Shown: piece after piece, positions 1 through 40,575 of the stretch
Layout: each line of letters starts with the position of its first letter
Position numbering within the stretch: position 1 is the first letter of the stretch
Assembly: GCA_945643635.1 (NCBI GenBank)
Contig: CALZFC010000268.1
Span: forward strand, 1,706,001-1,770,000
Source of the DNA: Allodiplogaster sudhausi
Taxonomy: Eukaryota > Nematoda > Chromadorea > Rhabditida > Diplogasteridae
DNA: 64,000 nt
Direction of reading: 5' to 3'
The notes under the pieces: model-generated
What the model was told of the DNA's origin: nothing
Seen by the model: only the letters and a program-made list of their open reading frames with translations
Database searches by the model: none
Position numbers and translations under genes: made by a program

Positions 1-48
1 AGTTGAAGACCCGAGGAAGTAAATCTCCTTATCAGTGATTCTGGCCTC

Positions 49-405
49 TTTCTCTCTCTTTCTCTGAGTTTTTCTCTCTTTCTCTGAGTTTCTCTCTCTT
101 TCAGTTCTCTCCCTCCCTCTCTCTCACTCTCGCTCTCGTCGTTTCTCTATCTCTCTATTTCTCTCCCTCTTTCTCGCAATTTATCACTTTTGAAATGATG
201 AAGAGCAGAGCAGTTGCGTGCACTCCTTTTCTACTTGGCTATACTTGGACAATACTCGATGTCCTTACACATCTTTTTCGTGTTTCTGTCTCTGTCTCTC
301 TCTTTCCTTCTCTGCTCTCTCTCTCTCGCTCTCTTTCCTTCTCCGCTCTCTCTCTCTCTATTTCCTACTCTGCTCTCTCTCTCTCTCCCTCCAACTTGCA
401 CTTTA
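49..405 (+). repeat. CT-rich block downstream of POLR1A
   Basis: Two (CT)n-rich stretches (49-177, 280-405). The rest of 1-1127 holds no gene that I can support apart from the poly(A) signal. Confidence 0.85.
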
Positions 406-844
406 ACCCCCCTTTTGAAAGCATGCATGTTCATGTGAATTCGCCCTCTCTCCACCACACACCACACTTGCCGTGTCCAGTTTGCCACTTGTGATCGCTA
501 TCAGTGTGAACTGAATTGATAAGGGGGAAGTTAGTTATTGGTGGACACTTTTGCACTCTTGAATAGAGCACGAGAAGTTAACTGTCATCCGATTGACATG
601 AGAAAGAGATTACTAAGTAATGACAAAGAGACATATTTGTCACCTTTTGGCCGCTACATTCTTGTCTCTTTTTCGTTTGCCGAATCTTCAACTATAGAAC
701 ACGTGTTTCTCCCCCTTCGCCCAGCATTGGAGCCCTCCTTTTTATCACCTCGAAGAGTTGTTTGTTTCTTTTACTAAACCTTGTTTCTTTTACCTTCCCT
801 AGAATCTTAGTGTGTCCTCTGAGCCCGCATAAAAAAGTTAACGT

Positions 845-850
845 TTTATT
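845..850 (-). terminator. Candidate POLR1A poly(A) signal
   Basis: AATAAA on the minus strand, 278 nt downstream of the POLR1A stop. It is the nearest canonical signal I see. No transcript end is known. Confidence 0.4.
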
Positions 851-1127
851 TCCTAACAGATTCACCAGAGAGTGGAATCACCAACGAACAAGAACTAAAA
901 GGCTTCTCAACTTCAGTAACAGTAACAATCAACCAGCAGTAACAGAAAGAGTAAAAGGGCACAAGAATAACATTACAAAACAACAATGTGATCTAACAAA
1001 TAAGGCGAGAATGGAACCTGTAAAAGGGGATAGGCTAACAAGGTTACTGAAATCCATTCATGGGTATCCGAAGGGCCCCAAAAAGGTGGAGAGAGGTCCC
1101 AAATCTGGGGGTGGGGGGGTTGTCCTC

Positions 1128-30801
<29,674 letters not shown>

Positions 30802-31701
30802 TCTAGGGTGCTGCTGCTTCTTATTCTTCTCTACTTTCCGGCCTTCCTAATGTTTTCTGCAAATGCGCAGCCACAATTACAGATGTTTTCGGCAACAAAA
30901 TTCAACAAAAAACGAGCCAAAATTCGAGTAATTAAGACAAAATTTCATTTTACAATAAGAAAATAGCCCTTCATCTTTAGCATTGGATTAGTCAAAAAAC
31001 AAAAGCATAAACGATGACGAAATTGCAAACGTAAAAAAGGCCAATCATGAAGGAATATTAAACTCTGGGTAATTCAGCGAGGAACTTTAAGGCGGACCTC
31101 ATTGCACAAGTTGTAAGCTATTTGCGACATTAACATCACGCGTCAACAACAACAATATTTAACAAATAACTGGCAACGAAATGCTGAATAGGTTGCACAA
31201 GAAATTTTTGAAATCCACAAATTATTTTAGTGTAAGCAATAAAGAACTGTAGAAATTCTTTCCCATATCGTGATTCGTCGACTGCATAGTTCGGAATATT
31301 CACCATACATCTTATTCAACCGCACCGAATTCTATTTTCATTTTCCACCGGATTGTCATCTTGAACATGCACTTCAAAACATAGCAACTTCTAACCATAA
31401 GAGTTGTGTTGCTTTGCTACCGCAGCCCTGGAATTGCAAGAAGACGGGAGAGTGGGAGCAGGAGAAGACAATTATTATTTGCGACAAAGTTACGCCTTAT
31501 ATAGAAGATAGGGCAGGAGGAGGAAGTACAAGTTTGTAAGGGTAAATTAATTTTCAAGGTATGTTAATAATCTTACATGATATATCTCCATCTTCGCGAC
31601 AATATGCATCTTTTAACCTTCAAGGTACGATTGAAAAATCGGATAATAGAAACTCACTTCCCAAATGTTTAACTGACCCTTTCTCCTTTCTCGAGTTAGG
31701 C

Positions 31702-31744
<43 letters not shown>

Positions 31745-31988
31745 CGGAGAGAGAGAGAGATAGATGGACAGAGACAGAGAGAAGGAGATCTACGTTGTGT
31801 TGTACTGAAGACAGTCTCTTAATTCGGGCTTTATTCAATAATAGAAATCAGACGAGATAACGTACTTGAATGCAAGATTTTAAAAATAATATATTAAAAA
31901 CTAGGATGTAAAAAAAATTAGAAAGATAAACATAGACAACAGAATACGAAGACTTTTCGAGCACAATTAGTGCTCTGTTCTCAGTCGG
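30802..31988. other. Spacer between POLR1A and chromodomain gene
   Basis: AT-rich, with a (GA)n block at 31705-31790. It should hold the POLR1A promoter. An 89-codon open frame at 31270-31539 (plus) shows no recognisable domain and may be chance. Confidence 0.5.
31830..31835 (-). terminator. Candidate poly(A) signal of the chromodomain gene
   Basis: AATAAA on the minus strand about 154 nt after the TGA stop of the chromodomain gene. Position only; not tested. Confidence 0.4.
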
Positions 31989-33288
31989 TCAATTTTTTGT
32001 CTTATTCTTCCGAGGACGTCCACCTTTCCCTTTCGGTTTCGTGATCTCCTTTGACTTGGAAGTCTCCTTTGACGTTGACGTCGAGTTCTGGAAAAGAAAT
32101 GTGGACAGTGATCAATAATTGGGGAGTGGAGCAATGTGATAGGGTCCGGAGTAGTTGAAAAGGCAATTGCAATTGCTATTACAAGAAAAGTTTATTTTAT
32201 TTCTTTATTTTTTAAAATTATTGTTTTATGAAACAAAACGTAGAAATAATCGAGTTGTACCTCCTTCGAATTGTCTTCCTTCTTCTTGTGAGCAATTTTG
32301 CTCTTTTTCACTTTCTTGATCTTCTCATTTGTCGCCATGACCGCTTCCGTCTTCGTCGGGGCAGCAGTCTCAAAAAAAAACATTAATTTATTTTTATTTA
32401 TTCATACATCAAAGATGTGACAACGCACGGAATCTTTTTCTCAACTTGCGAGACGAAACTGTAAAATAAAGGAGATATTACATACTTTAAAAAATATTTT
32501 GTTCAAAAATATATTATGAAATAAATGAAACATCAGTTTAACACCAACCATTTCCTGCTTGTTCGTTGGCTTCGCAGGTGAAAGTCTAAAGTAAGGAGGC
32601 CATTTTTTCATTCAAGAATTCAGAAGAAATAGGTAATCATTCAAAAAAAGGGGTTTTTTTCATCTTAAATGGAGCCATAAACTCAACTTTGAATTAGCGC
32701 TCTTTCGCCTGACTCAAGGGCGAGAACCCACGTGATTTAGCTTTATCCTTCCTGACCAAGCTTATATGAAGCAAGAATTTATAACAAAAGTCACTGACGG
32801 ATTTTCGAACTGCTCTGGATGCTCGCGTCTGTATTTCTCCAGCAGTTCTGGGCAGTTCTGAAGTTATAGCTCACACTTTTGCAGAGAGACTCGAATATAT
32901 AATCAATAATTGAATGTTTATTCTCTTTTATATATATACATATTTCGTTTATTTATATACATATTATCACTTATCTACAACTGTGTTCAACATAGAAAAA
33001 AAACATTTAAAAGATGGGATACTACAAGTAAAATAATAATAATATTGATTATAATTTTTTTTTCTTACTATTGTTATTATTATTATTGCTATAATAATTA
33101 TAATTTTATAATTATAAAACAAATAGAAAACTAGCCAAGTCCTCTTCATACTCCCACGTGTGTGTGTCTTGAAAGCCACGCCACTTGATGAGATATCTCG
33201 TTTTGCCATTGAACATCGCGGCGCAATCGAGAATCTTGACGACTTCAAACTTGCCGTAGCTCTCACAGGCATCGTCAAATTCGGCCAT
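31989..33288 (-). CDS. Single-chromodomain protein with basic AT-hook-like tail
   Basis: Five exons: 33132-33288, 32799-32847, 32549-32585, 32261-32368, 31989-32087, giving 149 residues. Exon 1 starts MAEFDDACESYGKFEVVKIL and continues RYLIKWRGFQDTHTWEYEED, a classic chromodomain: the aromatic cage residues F/Y, W and W are in place, so binding of a methyl-lysine histone tail is likely. The helix (KLLEKYRREHPEQFE) is completed by exon 2. The rest is Lys-rich, ending in KGKGGRPRKNKTKN, where GGRPRK resembles an AT-hook. There is no second chromo-shadow domain, so it is not a full HP1. For exon 2 the first AG (32858) breaks the frame; the next AG, ten bases on, restores it. It lies tandem to and 1.2 kb upstream of POLR1A. 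Precise function is unknown; it could be a Polycomb/CBX-like or CEC-like protein. Confidence 0.82.
32664..32742. mobile_element. Palindromic MITE-like repeat, copy D (half)
   Basis: Left half: aaatggagccataaactcaa, tttcgcctgactcaagggcg, cacgtgatttag. It lies in an intron of the chromodomain gene. Confidence 0.55.
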
Positions 33289-33300
33289 CTCTCGCAGCAA

Positions 33301-33420
33301 CCTTTTTAAAGGAGCCGAAAACTCACTTTTGACATATGGGCGAGAGCATGTGATTTAGAGAGACTACAATGGTCGGGAAAATTGAAATGATCACGCGGTT
33401 GTTTCGTGCTCCTTTAAAGG
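33301..33420. mobile_element. Palindromic MITE-like repeat, copy A
   Basis: Ends are CCTTTTTAAAGGAGCCG and GTGCTCCTTTAAAGG, an imperfect inverted repeat; the core has gggcgagagcatgtgattta and an ACTACAATGGTCGG segment. Three other copies occur in this window. It lies directly upstream of the chromodomain start codon, so it may overlap that gene's 5' leader or promoter. Confidence 0.65.
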
Positions 33421-35104
33421 TCTGGTCCGGTTAATCAAGACAATAATGAATGCTCGAGACATTCAAGATGCACAGGGATTTCGAAAATTCTTCGCCTGCC
33501 GGATTCTGGCCACTGACAACATTCAACAATATTAAAATAGTGAAAAAAGAGAGACGAACTTCCCTAGATCACTGAGAGATTCAATGAATGTTGACAATGT
33601 TAACGAAACGCAGAAAGATGGGCAGAAAACATGGAGAGAAGGGATTGACCGGAGAGGAGATATGAAAGGGTTTTGAAAAGAAAGCGTTTGGCGTACACTT
33701 GAGACAAATTCGACCTTCACTTTCTTACTACGCATTCAATTATGCGTGTATGCCTGGGAAGTGGAGACGAATGCGTGACCAATCTTTCTAATTAGGCTCT
33801 AGAATAAGTTTTCAAATTAGGCTACAAAATGACCTTTCTAATTAGGCTCTAGAATCTCTCTAATCGGATAACGATCTTCCTTTCTTGGAACTTCATTATC
33901 CAAGTAATTCATGTACATACTTCAACGGCACATGATGAAACCATCGACTGTATGTGTGTATGTACCTTAGAAATCAAATAAGCCTAATAGACTAATCTAA
34001 TAAGCCTTATTGATTTTTCTTCAAAGTGAGAAAATAAAAGTGTCAAAAAACCGTTGCAGTCTCAGACAATTCTTTCAAGAAAATGAAGACGATAAAAATT
34101 CCTCATCGTTAAGAAATGCGTAGCAGATATTTGAAAAAGTGAATATTCATACCAATTTATTTTTGCGATATCATGTGTTGTTTAACTTTCATCCATATAT
34201 CTTGTAATTTTTTCTGTTATATTCTTTGAAGCAAGAAAAATAGACTTAGAAAAACAAAATATTAAAAAAAAAAATAAAATGTGCTCCTCGCCACTAGATT
34301 TGTTCCATTGAGCAAAATTATATAATGACGACCCGCTGGTTTTCCATTGTAAAGGCATAATAAGAGGCGCAAGATTTCAGCTCAAAGCTGATTCTTCGTC
34401 CTTGTTGGGGGCCATTATGTAACATTCTCTAAAAATAAGAGAAAAGAAACCTGTAATTTGTCAAATTTTGCTGTATTCTATCTACAATGTTCAAACAATT
34501 TAGTTGTACCGTAGAGTCTGCCGACAATCAGATGACGCTATGGGGAGTTTTTCTTTGGCCATTCCTTATTTTATCCCATGAAAACAACCGCGGTTTTCTC
34601 GTAACTATTTAGGTGAATGTGTGATTTTCGATTAAAGCAGGTGATATTTTATTTATATTTAAATGATCATTGATCCTTGCCAAAATCGTGACTAGAATCG
34701 GCATCATGATGGTTCTCAGGTTTACTTGAATTGTGGTCGTAGAGGCCTTCTGGGGCGTCTTTCGTCTCCCTTATTCATCAACCATATTTCATTGCATAAC
34801 CAAATGCTAAATAACTCTGTGAATACAATATTTTTTTCGCGAAATATTTATGATCTCAAGAAGTGTAGAAAACGTCTGATCAAAAAAAGTAGGAACTAGT
34901 TTTTTTGAAACATTTATTTTTGATTTTCCATTGGTTAGTTGAGAGACTTCTCAGCTTCTGTCTAATTAGCTTCTTAGTGCGTAATAAGCTTCCGCTTCTG
35001 GTTTTTTCCCATCTTCCGTTTTCTCTCTTTCTTTCTCTCTCCCTCTCCCTCTGTTATTTCTCTCTCAATCTCTCCTTCTCTCTCTCTCGCCCTATCTCCC
35101 CCTA

Positions 35105-35146
<42 letters not shown>

Positions 35147-35939
35147 TCTCTCCACTGACCTGCAATACTTCTCGTTCTCAGTCCTCTGTTTGTGCATCAT
35201 GCGCGATGCTCATGCTCACAATCAGCATTGTCGAGATGTGAGAACACGGGGAGAGAGAGAGAGAGGGAGAGAGAGAATGAGAGAGAGAAAGGGAGAGAAA
35301 AGAGAGAAAGAGAAAGAGAGAAAAAGAAAGAGAGATGGAGAAAGAGAAAGAGAGAGAGAGAGAGAGGGAGTGAGAAAGAGAGATAGATAAAGAGAGAGAG
35401 AGAGAGAGAACGCGAGAGGGAGTGAGAGAGAGACAAGTTAAGAGAGAAAGAGGCTGGAGAGAAAAGTTAAAGGGAGACAGAGATATAATGGAAAAAGGAG
35501 GGTGAGGTTGAAAGAAATAGAGTAGACATAGAATGCAAAATTTGTTGGAGAGAAATTAGGAGAGAGCGAGAAAGTGTAGATGAAAAAAGTGAATAGAGTA
35601 GTCAAGGAAGGGAGAAGGAAAAAAATTAAGATACACCAGAGATATCTGGTAAACTTGAGGGTGCGAGAGACAGAATGAGAGAGCGTGTATATGTATGTGT
35701 CTGTGTGTGTTTCTAATCAAAGAGAGTGATTAGAGAAAGGAGAGAGAGAGTGAGAAGAAAAAAGAGAGAGAGAGAGACAGAGACAGAGGGAGAGAGAAAG
35801 AGAGAAAGAGAGAGAGAGAGACAGAGAGAGAAAGAGAAGGAAAGCAAATTGGCAGTGCCCCGCGGCGTGTTTGACGCTTTCCACATGTCTCTCAGTAAGC
35901 CAAGAGCAGGCAAGCAAGCAAGCTCATCCCTCCTTCAAG

Positions 35940-36065
35940 TGAGAGAGTGGTACCCAAGGACCCAAGGGTACTGCCATCACCCTACCCCAGAGGTGCCCAA
36001 GAACCCAAGGGTACCCATCACCACGTCCTCCATAGGTACCCAAGGGTACCGACATCACCCCTACC
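35940..36065. repeat. Short repeats of a GGTACCCAAGGGTACC palindrome
   Basis: The words ggtaccc and caagggtacc recur four times with catcaccc between them. Intergenic; no coding sense seen. Confidence 0.6.
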
Positions 36066-36787
36066 GCTGCCGACATCTGCGTTTCTTCGTTCCTACCTAC
36101 ATATTTCGTTTTTTTTTTTGTCGAAATTTTCATTTAACTACATACATACATATATCGAGTCTATCTTTTTATTTCAAAGCCAAAAGTTTCTTTTTCTTTT
36201 TCTTCCTTGTTTAAATTATCACGTGCGCAGCGTTGGTTATTCAAATATTTTCCCGATGTCTGACCAAACGAATTAGAGCCAAGGCCATTGCGGAGGCAAG
36301 GAAAAAAAGAGAACGTTGAAGAAAAATATTGGAGGACGTCTGAATGTTTATAAACTCTCCTAGAGAATAATCTCACGAGACGTCTTTTTACTTCCTCTGC
36401 CCGTTTCTTTTCATCCCTCTACCCCTAAATCTCGTTCTCTATCTCTCCCTCTCTCTATCTTTTCCCTCTCTCTTCTTTTATCTCTCTCTCTTTTCTCTCT
36501 CTCTCTCTTCTCTCTCTATCTCTCTCTCTTTCTCTCTCACATTTCTTCCACTTCCTTTACGCGTCCATTTCTCAGCATTCACATAGTTTATACTCTCTAA
36601 CAAATTAGCGGCCATCATGCCGGTCTGGCACTCAGAAGGAAGAGACCGAGGTTTACACATATGTATTGTATTCAGACAATTTTTGACCCGGCCTTCCTCT
36701 TTTGACCGGCCACGGTTTCTCTTTGGTCTTTTTGAGAAGGAGAGTCGAGGTTCCTTTTACTATATAAGACCACTTATTCATGACTTT

Positions 36788-36992
36788 CTTGCCTTTGCTA
36801 ATGGCCCTTTTTTATATAATGACGATGTTTAGTCATTAACTAATTAAGTTATTAACTAATTAATTAATTAACGAGTGATAGCTATGTACTTTCTGGCCTT
36901 TGCTAATGACCCTTTTTTATATAATGACGCTGTTTAGTCATTAACTAATTAAGTTATTAACTAATTAATTAATTAACGAGTGATAGCTATGT
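36788..36992. repeat. 105-bp tandem duplication
   Basis: Two nearly identical copies of a 105-bp unit beginning tgcctttgctaatg and ending gagtgatagctatgt, one after the other, with about three mismatches. It is in the intergenic region. Confidence 0.9.
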
Positions 36993-37147
36993 TTCAGCTG
37001 TCCTTTGCAACTAAATTATAACCATGATTGGATCCAACAAGTAACACATCTACATGCAGCACGTCAACATTTACTGTTATAATACGAGACGGTCTTTGTC
37101 TCCGCTATCACTCTCGCACCCTCCCTTTTCTTCTCTACCCCCCCTCT

Positions 37148-37185
<38 letters not shown>

Positions 37186-37677
37186 CTCTCTTTCTCTCGC
37201 TCTCACTCTCTCTCTTCTTTACTACTCCCCATTATGCAAGGGGAGGACGAACTTGTTGCGTGCAATAGTAGCCTTCGGGCTGAGTGTAGTCTTACGCAAA
37301 ACAAATATAGCGGTAATGGGAGATTCAATCATGATTTTATTTGGGCACTTTTTTTAAATATATTTTCAGTTAATTACATATGTAGTTTGAAGATTTCATA
37401 TGGGCTAAGGAAGAAAAAAATTCATATAATAGAATTTTTTTTCTTCTTATTCCCGATTCTCATTTTATTTGCTCATATAGGGAAACACAAATGCACTGTA
37501 CAGTCTGCGGGCGCGGAAGTACAAAGCGATTTTGACGGGGTGAACAGGGAGAAAAATTGTAAGTGAAACTACTAGAGAGCAGAGAGATAGCGAGAGAGAG
37601 ACACAGAGAGATAGAAGCTGAGAAGGAGAGTGAGCACTAAATAGACACAGATATGGGAGAGTGATAGCTAGAATACA

Positions 37678-37719
<42 letters not shown>

Positions 37720-37889
37720 AGAGTGGCGACCGATAGAGAGAGAGGGAGAGAAAGAGAGTGAGAACCGAGTCAGTACAATGAGAGTAGTTCATTACACATG
37801 TTGACTCTGCTACTCTCTCTGTATATATGTGTGCGATTGCGAAGAATATGCAAGAGTCTATTGGGGCTATACTAGACCGCTCGGGAGTA

Positions 37890-37950
37890 CCGGGGGGGGG
37901 GGAGGAGGGAGGGGGAAAGGGAGGGGGAGAGGGGAGAGAAGGAGAGGAAG
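37890..37950 (+). repeat. G-rich tract with quadruplex potential
   Basis: A run of ten G is followed by several further GGG blocks separated by one to three A, so four or more G-triplets lie within 50 bp. Confidence 0.8.
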
Positions 37951-39787
37951 GTACCTGTATTGCCCTTCTCACCCCGCACACTTACTCTCCCGAGGGGGTC
38001 ATGTAAAGTAGGTCTATGTGTTTGCTGCTTCAGAATGGTGTATGTATCCTTCACAATGCAGTAACTGACATACATACATATGTACATACATACAGTTTGC
38101 GTCAAGTAAACCATATGCTCGCTCATAACTTGGAGTTTACTTTATGTTCTTGTGTCGCACTTTTGATTGCCTCGGGCATACATATGTACATATTCAAATG
38201 TATGTCCATGACAAGTATGTATGTATGTAGATTGTTTATGTGGGGTAAAGGGGAACACCCGTGGGGGTGGGGCTGCTGGGGCAGGAGAGTAGGGGATGGA
38301 GGCGCCAGTAACATTCGTGCGCATTCCTCTCACTTTGACAAGTGCTTGCACCCTTCACCGGTCCTCTCCTACTCTGTCTCTCTCTCTCTTTCTCTGTCTC
38401 TCTTTCTCTCGTTCCCTCGATCATTTTCCTATGTTTTTCTCTTGACATCTTTTTATTCAAATATGTACCCCTATCACAAACCGCTCTCTCTCCTTCTCTC
38501 TCTCTCTTTCACTCTCTCTCCCTCATGACACCCCTATGACCTCCTCATCATCATATTGTATACAGAAATGATGCGAGCGATATGTATCTCCAGCCGAGTC
38601 ATCATGACTGTTCATACATATCTATTTTTCCAGTTCCTCTATCATAATCTTTTCTCCCTACCTCTCTCTCACTCTCTTTCCCTTTCTCTGTAACTCTCTT
38701 CCTCTCCTTCCCTCTCTCATCCCTCTCACTCTCTCTTTGAGAACTCGTAAATCTCCAGCAACTGTCCTTTATCTCCTCCAATGATAAACAGTGCCGATTT
38801 CCAGTTCCGTGCGCAAATTTTCTACATGATTCTATTTTCTTTTAATTCTATTTTTGGAAGGAGAGGGGATGATTTATTCTCCATCATATTCAGAGTCAAG
38901 ATCAAAATTGTCGTTAAATTTAAAGTTTTAGCTTACTTTCTTAAACCTCCCTTATATCTGGAACAAAAAAGTAAAGTTTTTCTCTGTGTTATTCTTGCCG
39001 TTTGTGATTTGTCATCATTCTCTTCTTGTCTTCATTTCTAATTTCTCTTCGTCAAGTTTTCCCTTTTTGTCTGAAAATTAGTAGAATCTTCATACACACT
39101 TGTTACTTCATTATTTTGGGCACAATTTGATGTTATAAAAATGGCTAACAATCAGATAAGAATCGCATTAGTCCAACGATTAGATGTACGACATACGACA
39201 TAATTGCATGTTACCAGTTTGAGCACCTTGACCAGCATTTGCCCACTAATTTAAGTTCATGGTCAGTATCTTTTTCGTCTATGACAATAACTTATTCTTC
39301 TCTCTCTCCCCTCTCCCTTTCCTCCCTCTTTCTCTCATCGTTCATCTCTCTCCTCTCCCTACAATTAGTGTTTTTCTTCCTCTCTCTCTCCGTCTCTCTC
39401 TCCCTCTCTATTTAACTCTCCAGTTATCTTTTGCCCAAATTCGAAAGCTCTTGTTCTTCCCAAGCTTGGTTATAATCAGTTTCTCATTGAAGCTAATTCA
39501 TTTTTTCATTGACTGTACTTTTGAGTCTCATTGATCTGTCTATTTTGTCTCTCTGTTCTCAACCTCTTTCTCTTCATCTTTTTTATTTCTTCTCTCTCTC
39601 TTTGTCTAATTCTCTTAACTCTCTTTTTCTTTTGCTCTCTCGCGTTTTCTCTGTCTCTCTCTCTGTCCCTCTCTCTCTCCCTCTCCCTCTTTCTCCTCAT
39701 TGGCATATATGGCTTGCTTCTTATCACTGCTAATCGAGATCTGTCGTTGTTTGGCGCCAGTTCTTCAGAGCGGACGGCTGCCGTTTA

Positions 39788-39827
<40 letters not shown>

Positions 39828-40575
39828 AGAGAGAGAACAGAGCGAGAGAGAGAGAGGCGGAGGAAATAGAAAAATATGGGATAGAGAGATGAAGAGAAAT
39901 ATGGAGAACGAGAGACAAAGAAGAATAGAAGAATGGAGAACGAGCGATTGTGAAGCAGGGAAAGAAACAGAAATGCAGAGAAAGTAGTCAGTAAGACAGA
40001 TAGAAACAGCGTAATAAGACTAGATAAGAAACAGAGAGGGATTGACAGAACTGTCCCTTGAACGAGTTACGAAGAATGAGAAAAATACGGGGGAGAATGG
40101 AGAGAGAAGAAGCCAGCAGAATTCTTTTCGCTGCGAAAGAGTGAAACATCTATTTTCTTTTCTTTTGCCATTCATTCATCATTGGACATCGAATAAATGT
40201 ATACATTCTGAACTTTCCGAAGTTCACTTCAGACAAACATGGTCGGTTAATGTACTGACTTGTTTTCTCTCTCTCTCTCTCTCGCTCTCTCTCTCTCTCT
40301 CGCCATTTTCTTTCCCGTTCATGCTACATATCTGCTCTCCTTTACTGTCGCTATCCGTGTTCTCTTTTCCTTCTGGCTCTCTGTCGTACTTACTTTTGCG
40401 CTGCGATTTCTCTTTATTTCTCACTCACATTCTCTCGTTCGCTCTCTCTCTCTCGCTCTCTCTCTCTTACTCACTCTCTCGCCCTCTTTCTCTCGTTCTC
40501 TCACTCTGTCTCTTTCTCTCGATCTACCACTCTCTCTCACTCTCTCGCCCTCTTTCTCTCCCTCTGCTCTTTCCG

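Larger units (their letters stand above)
33421..40575. other. Intergenic region, repeats only
   Basis: No exon supported on either strand. Main blocks: (CT)n 35020-35152, (GA)n 35250-35560 and 35725-35845, CT 36420-36540, CT 37090-37225, GA 37560-37780, CT 38372-38525 and 38655-38740, 39297-39415, 39590-39695, GA 39790-39900, CT 40265-40310 and 40430-40570. The last lies just before the carboxypeptidase start codon. The 33.5-34.9 kb part is ordinary AT-rich sequence in which I see nothing. Confidence 0.6.

Noticed and set aside
31270..31539. 89-codon open frame between two genes
   Set aside because: No domain, no splice partner and no poly(A) logic; kept only as a remark.
32799..33288. Broken frame in the chromodomain gene
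   Set aside because: Using the AG ten bases further (exon start 32847) restores phase; the total length is then divisible by three.
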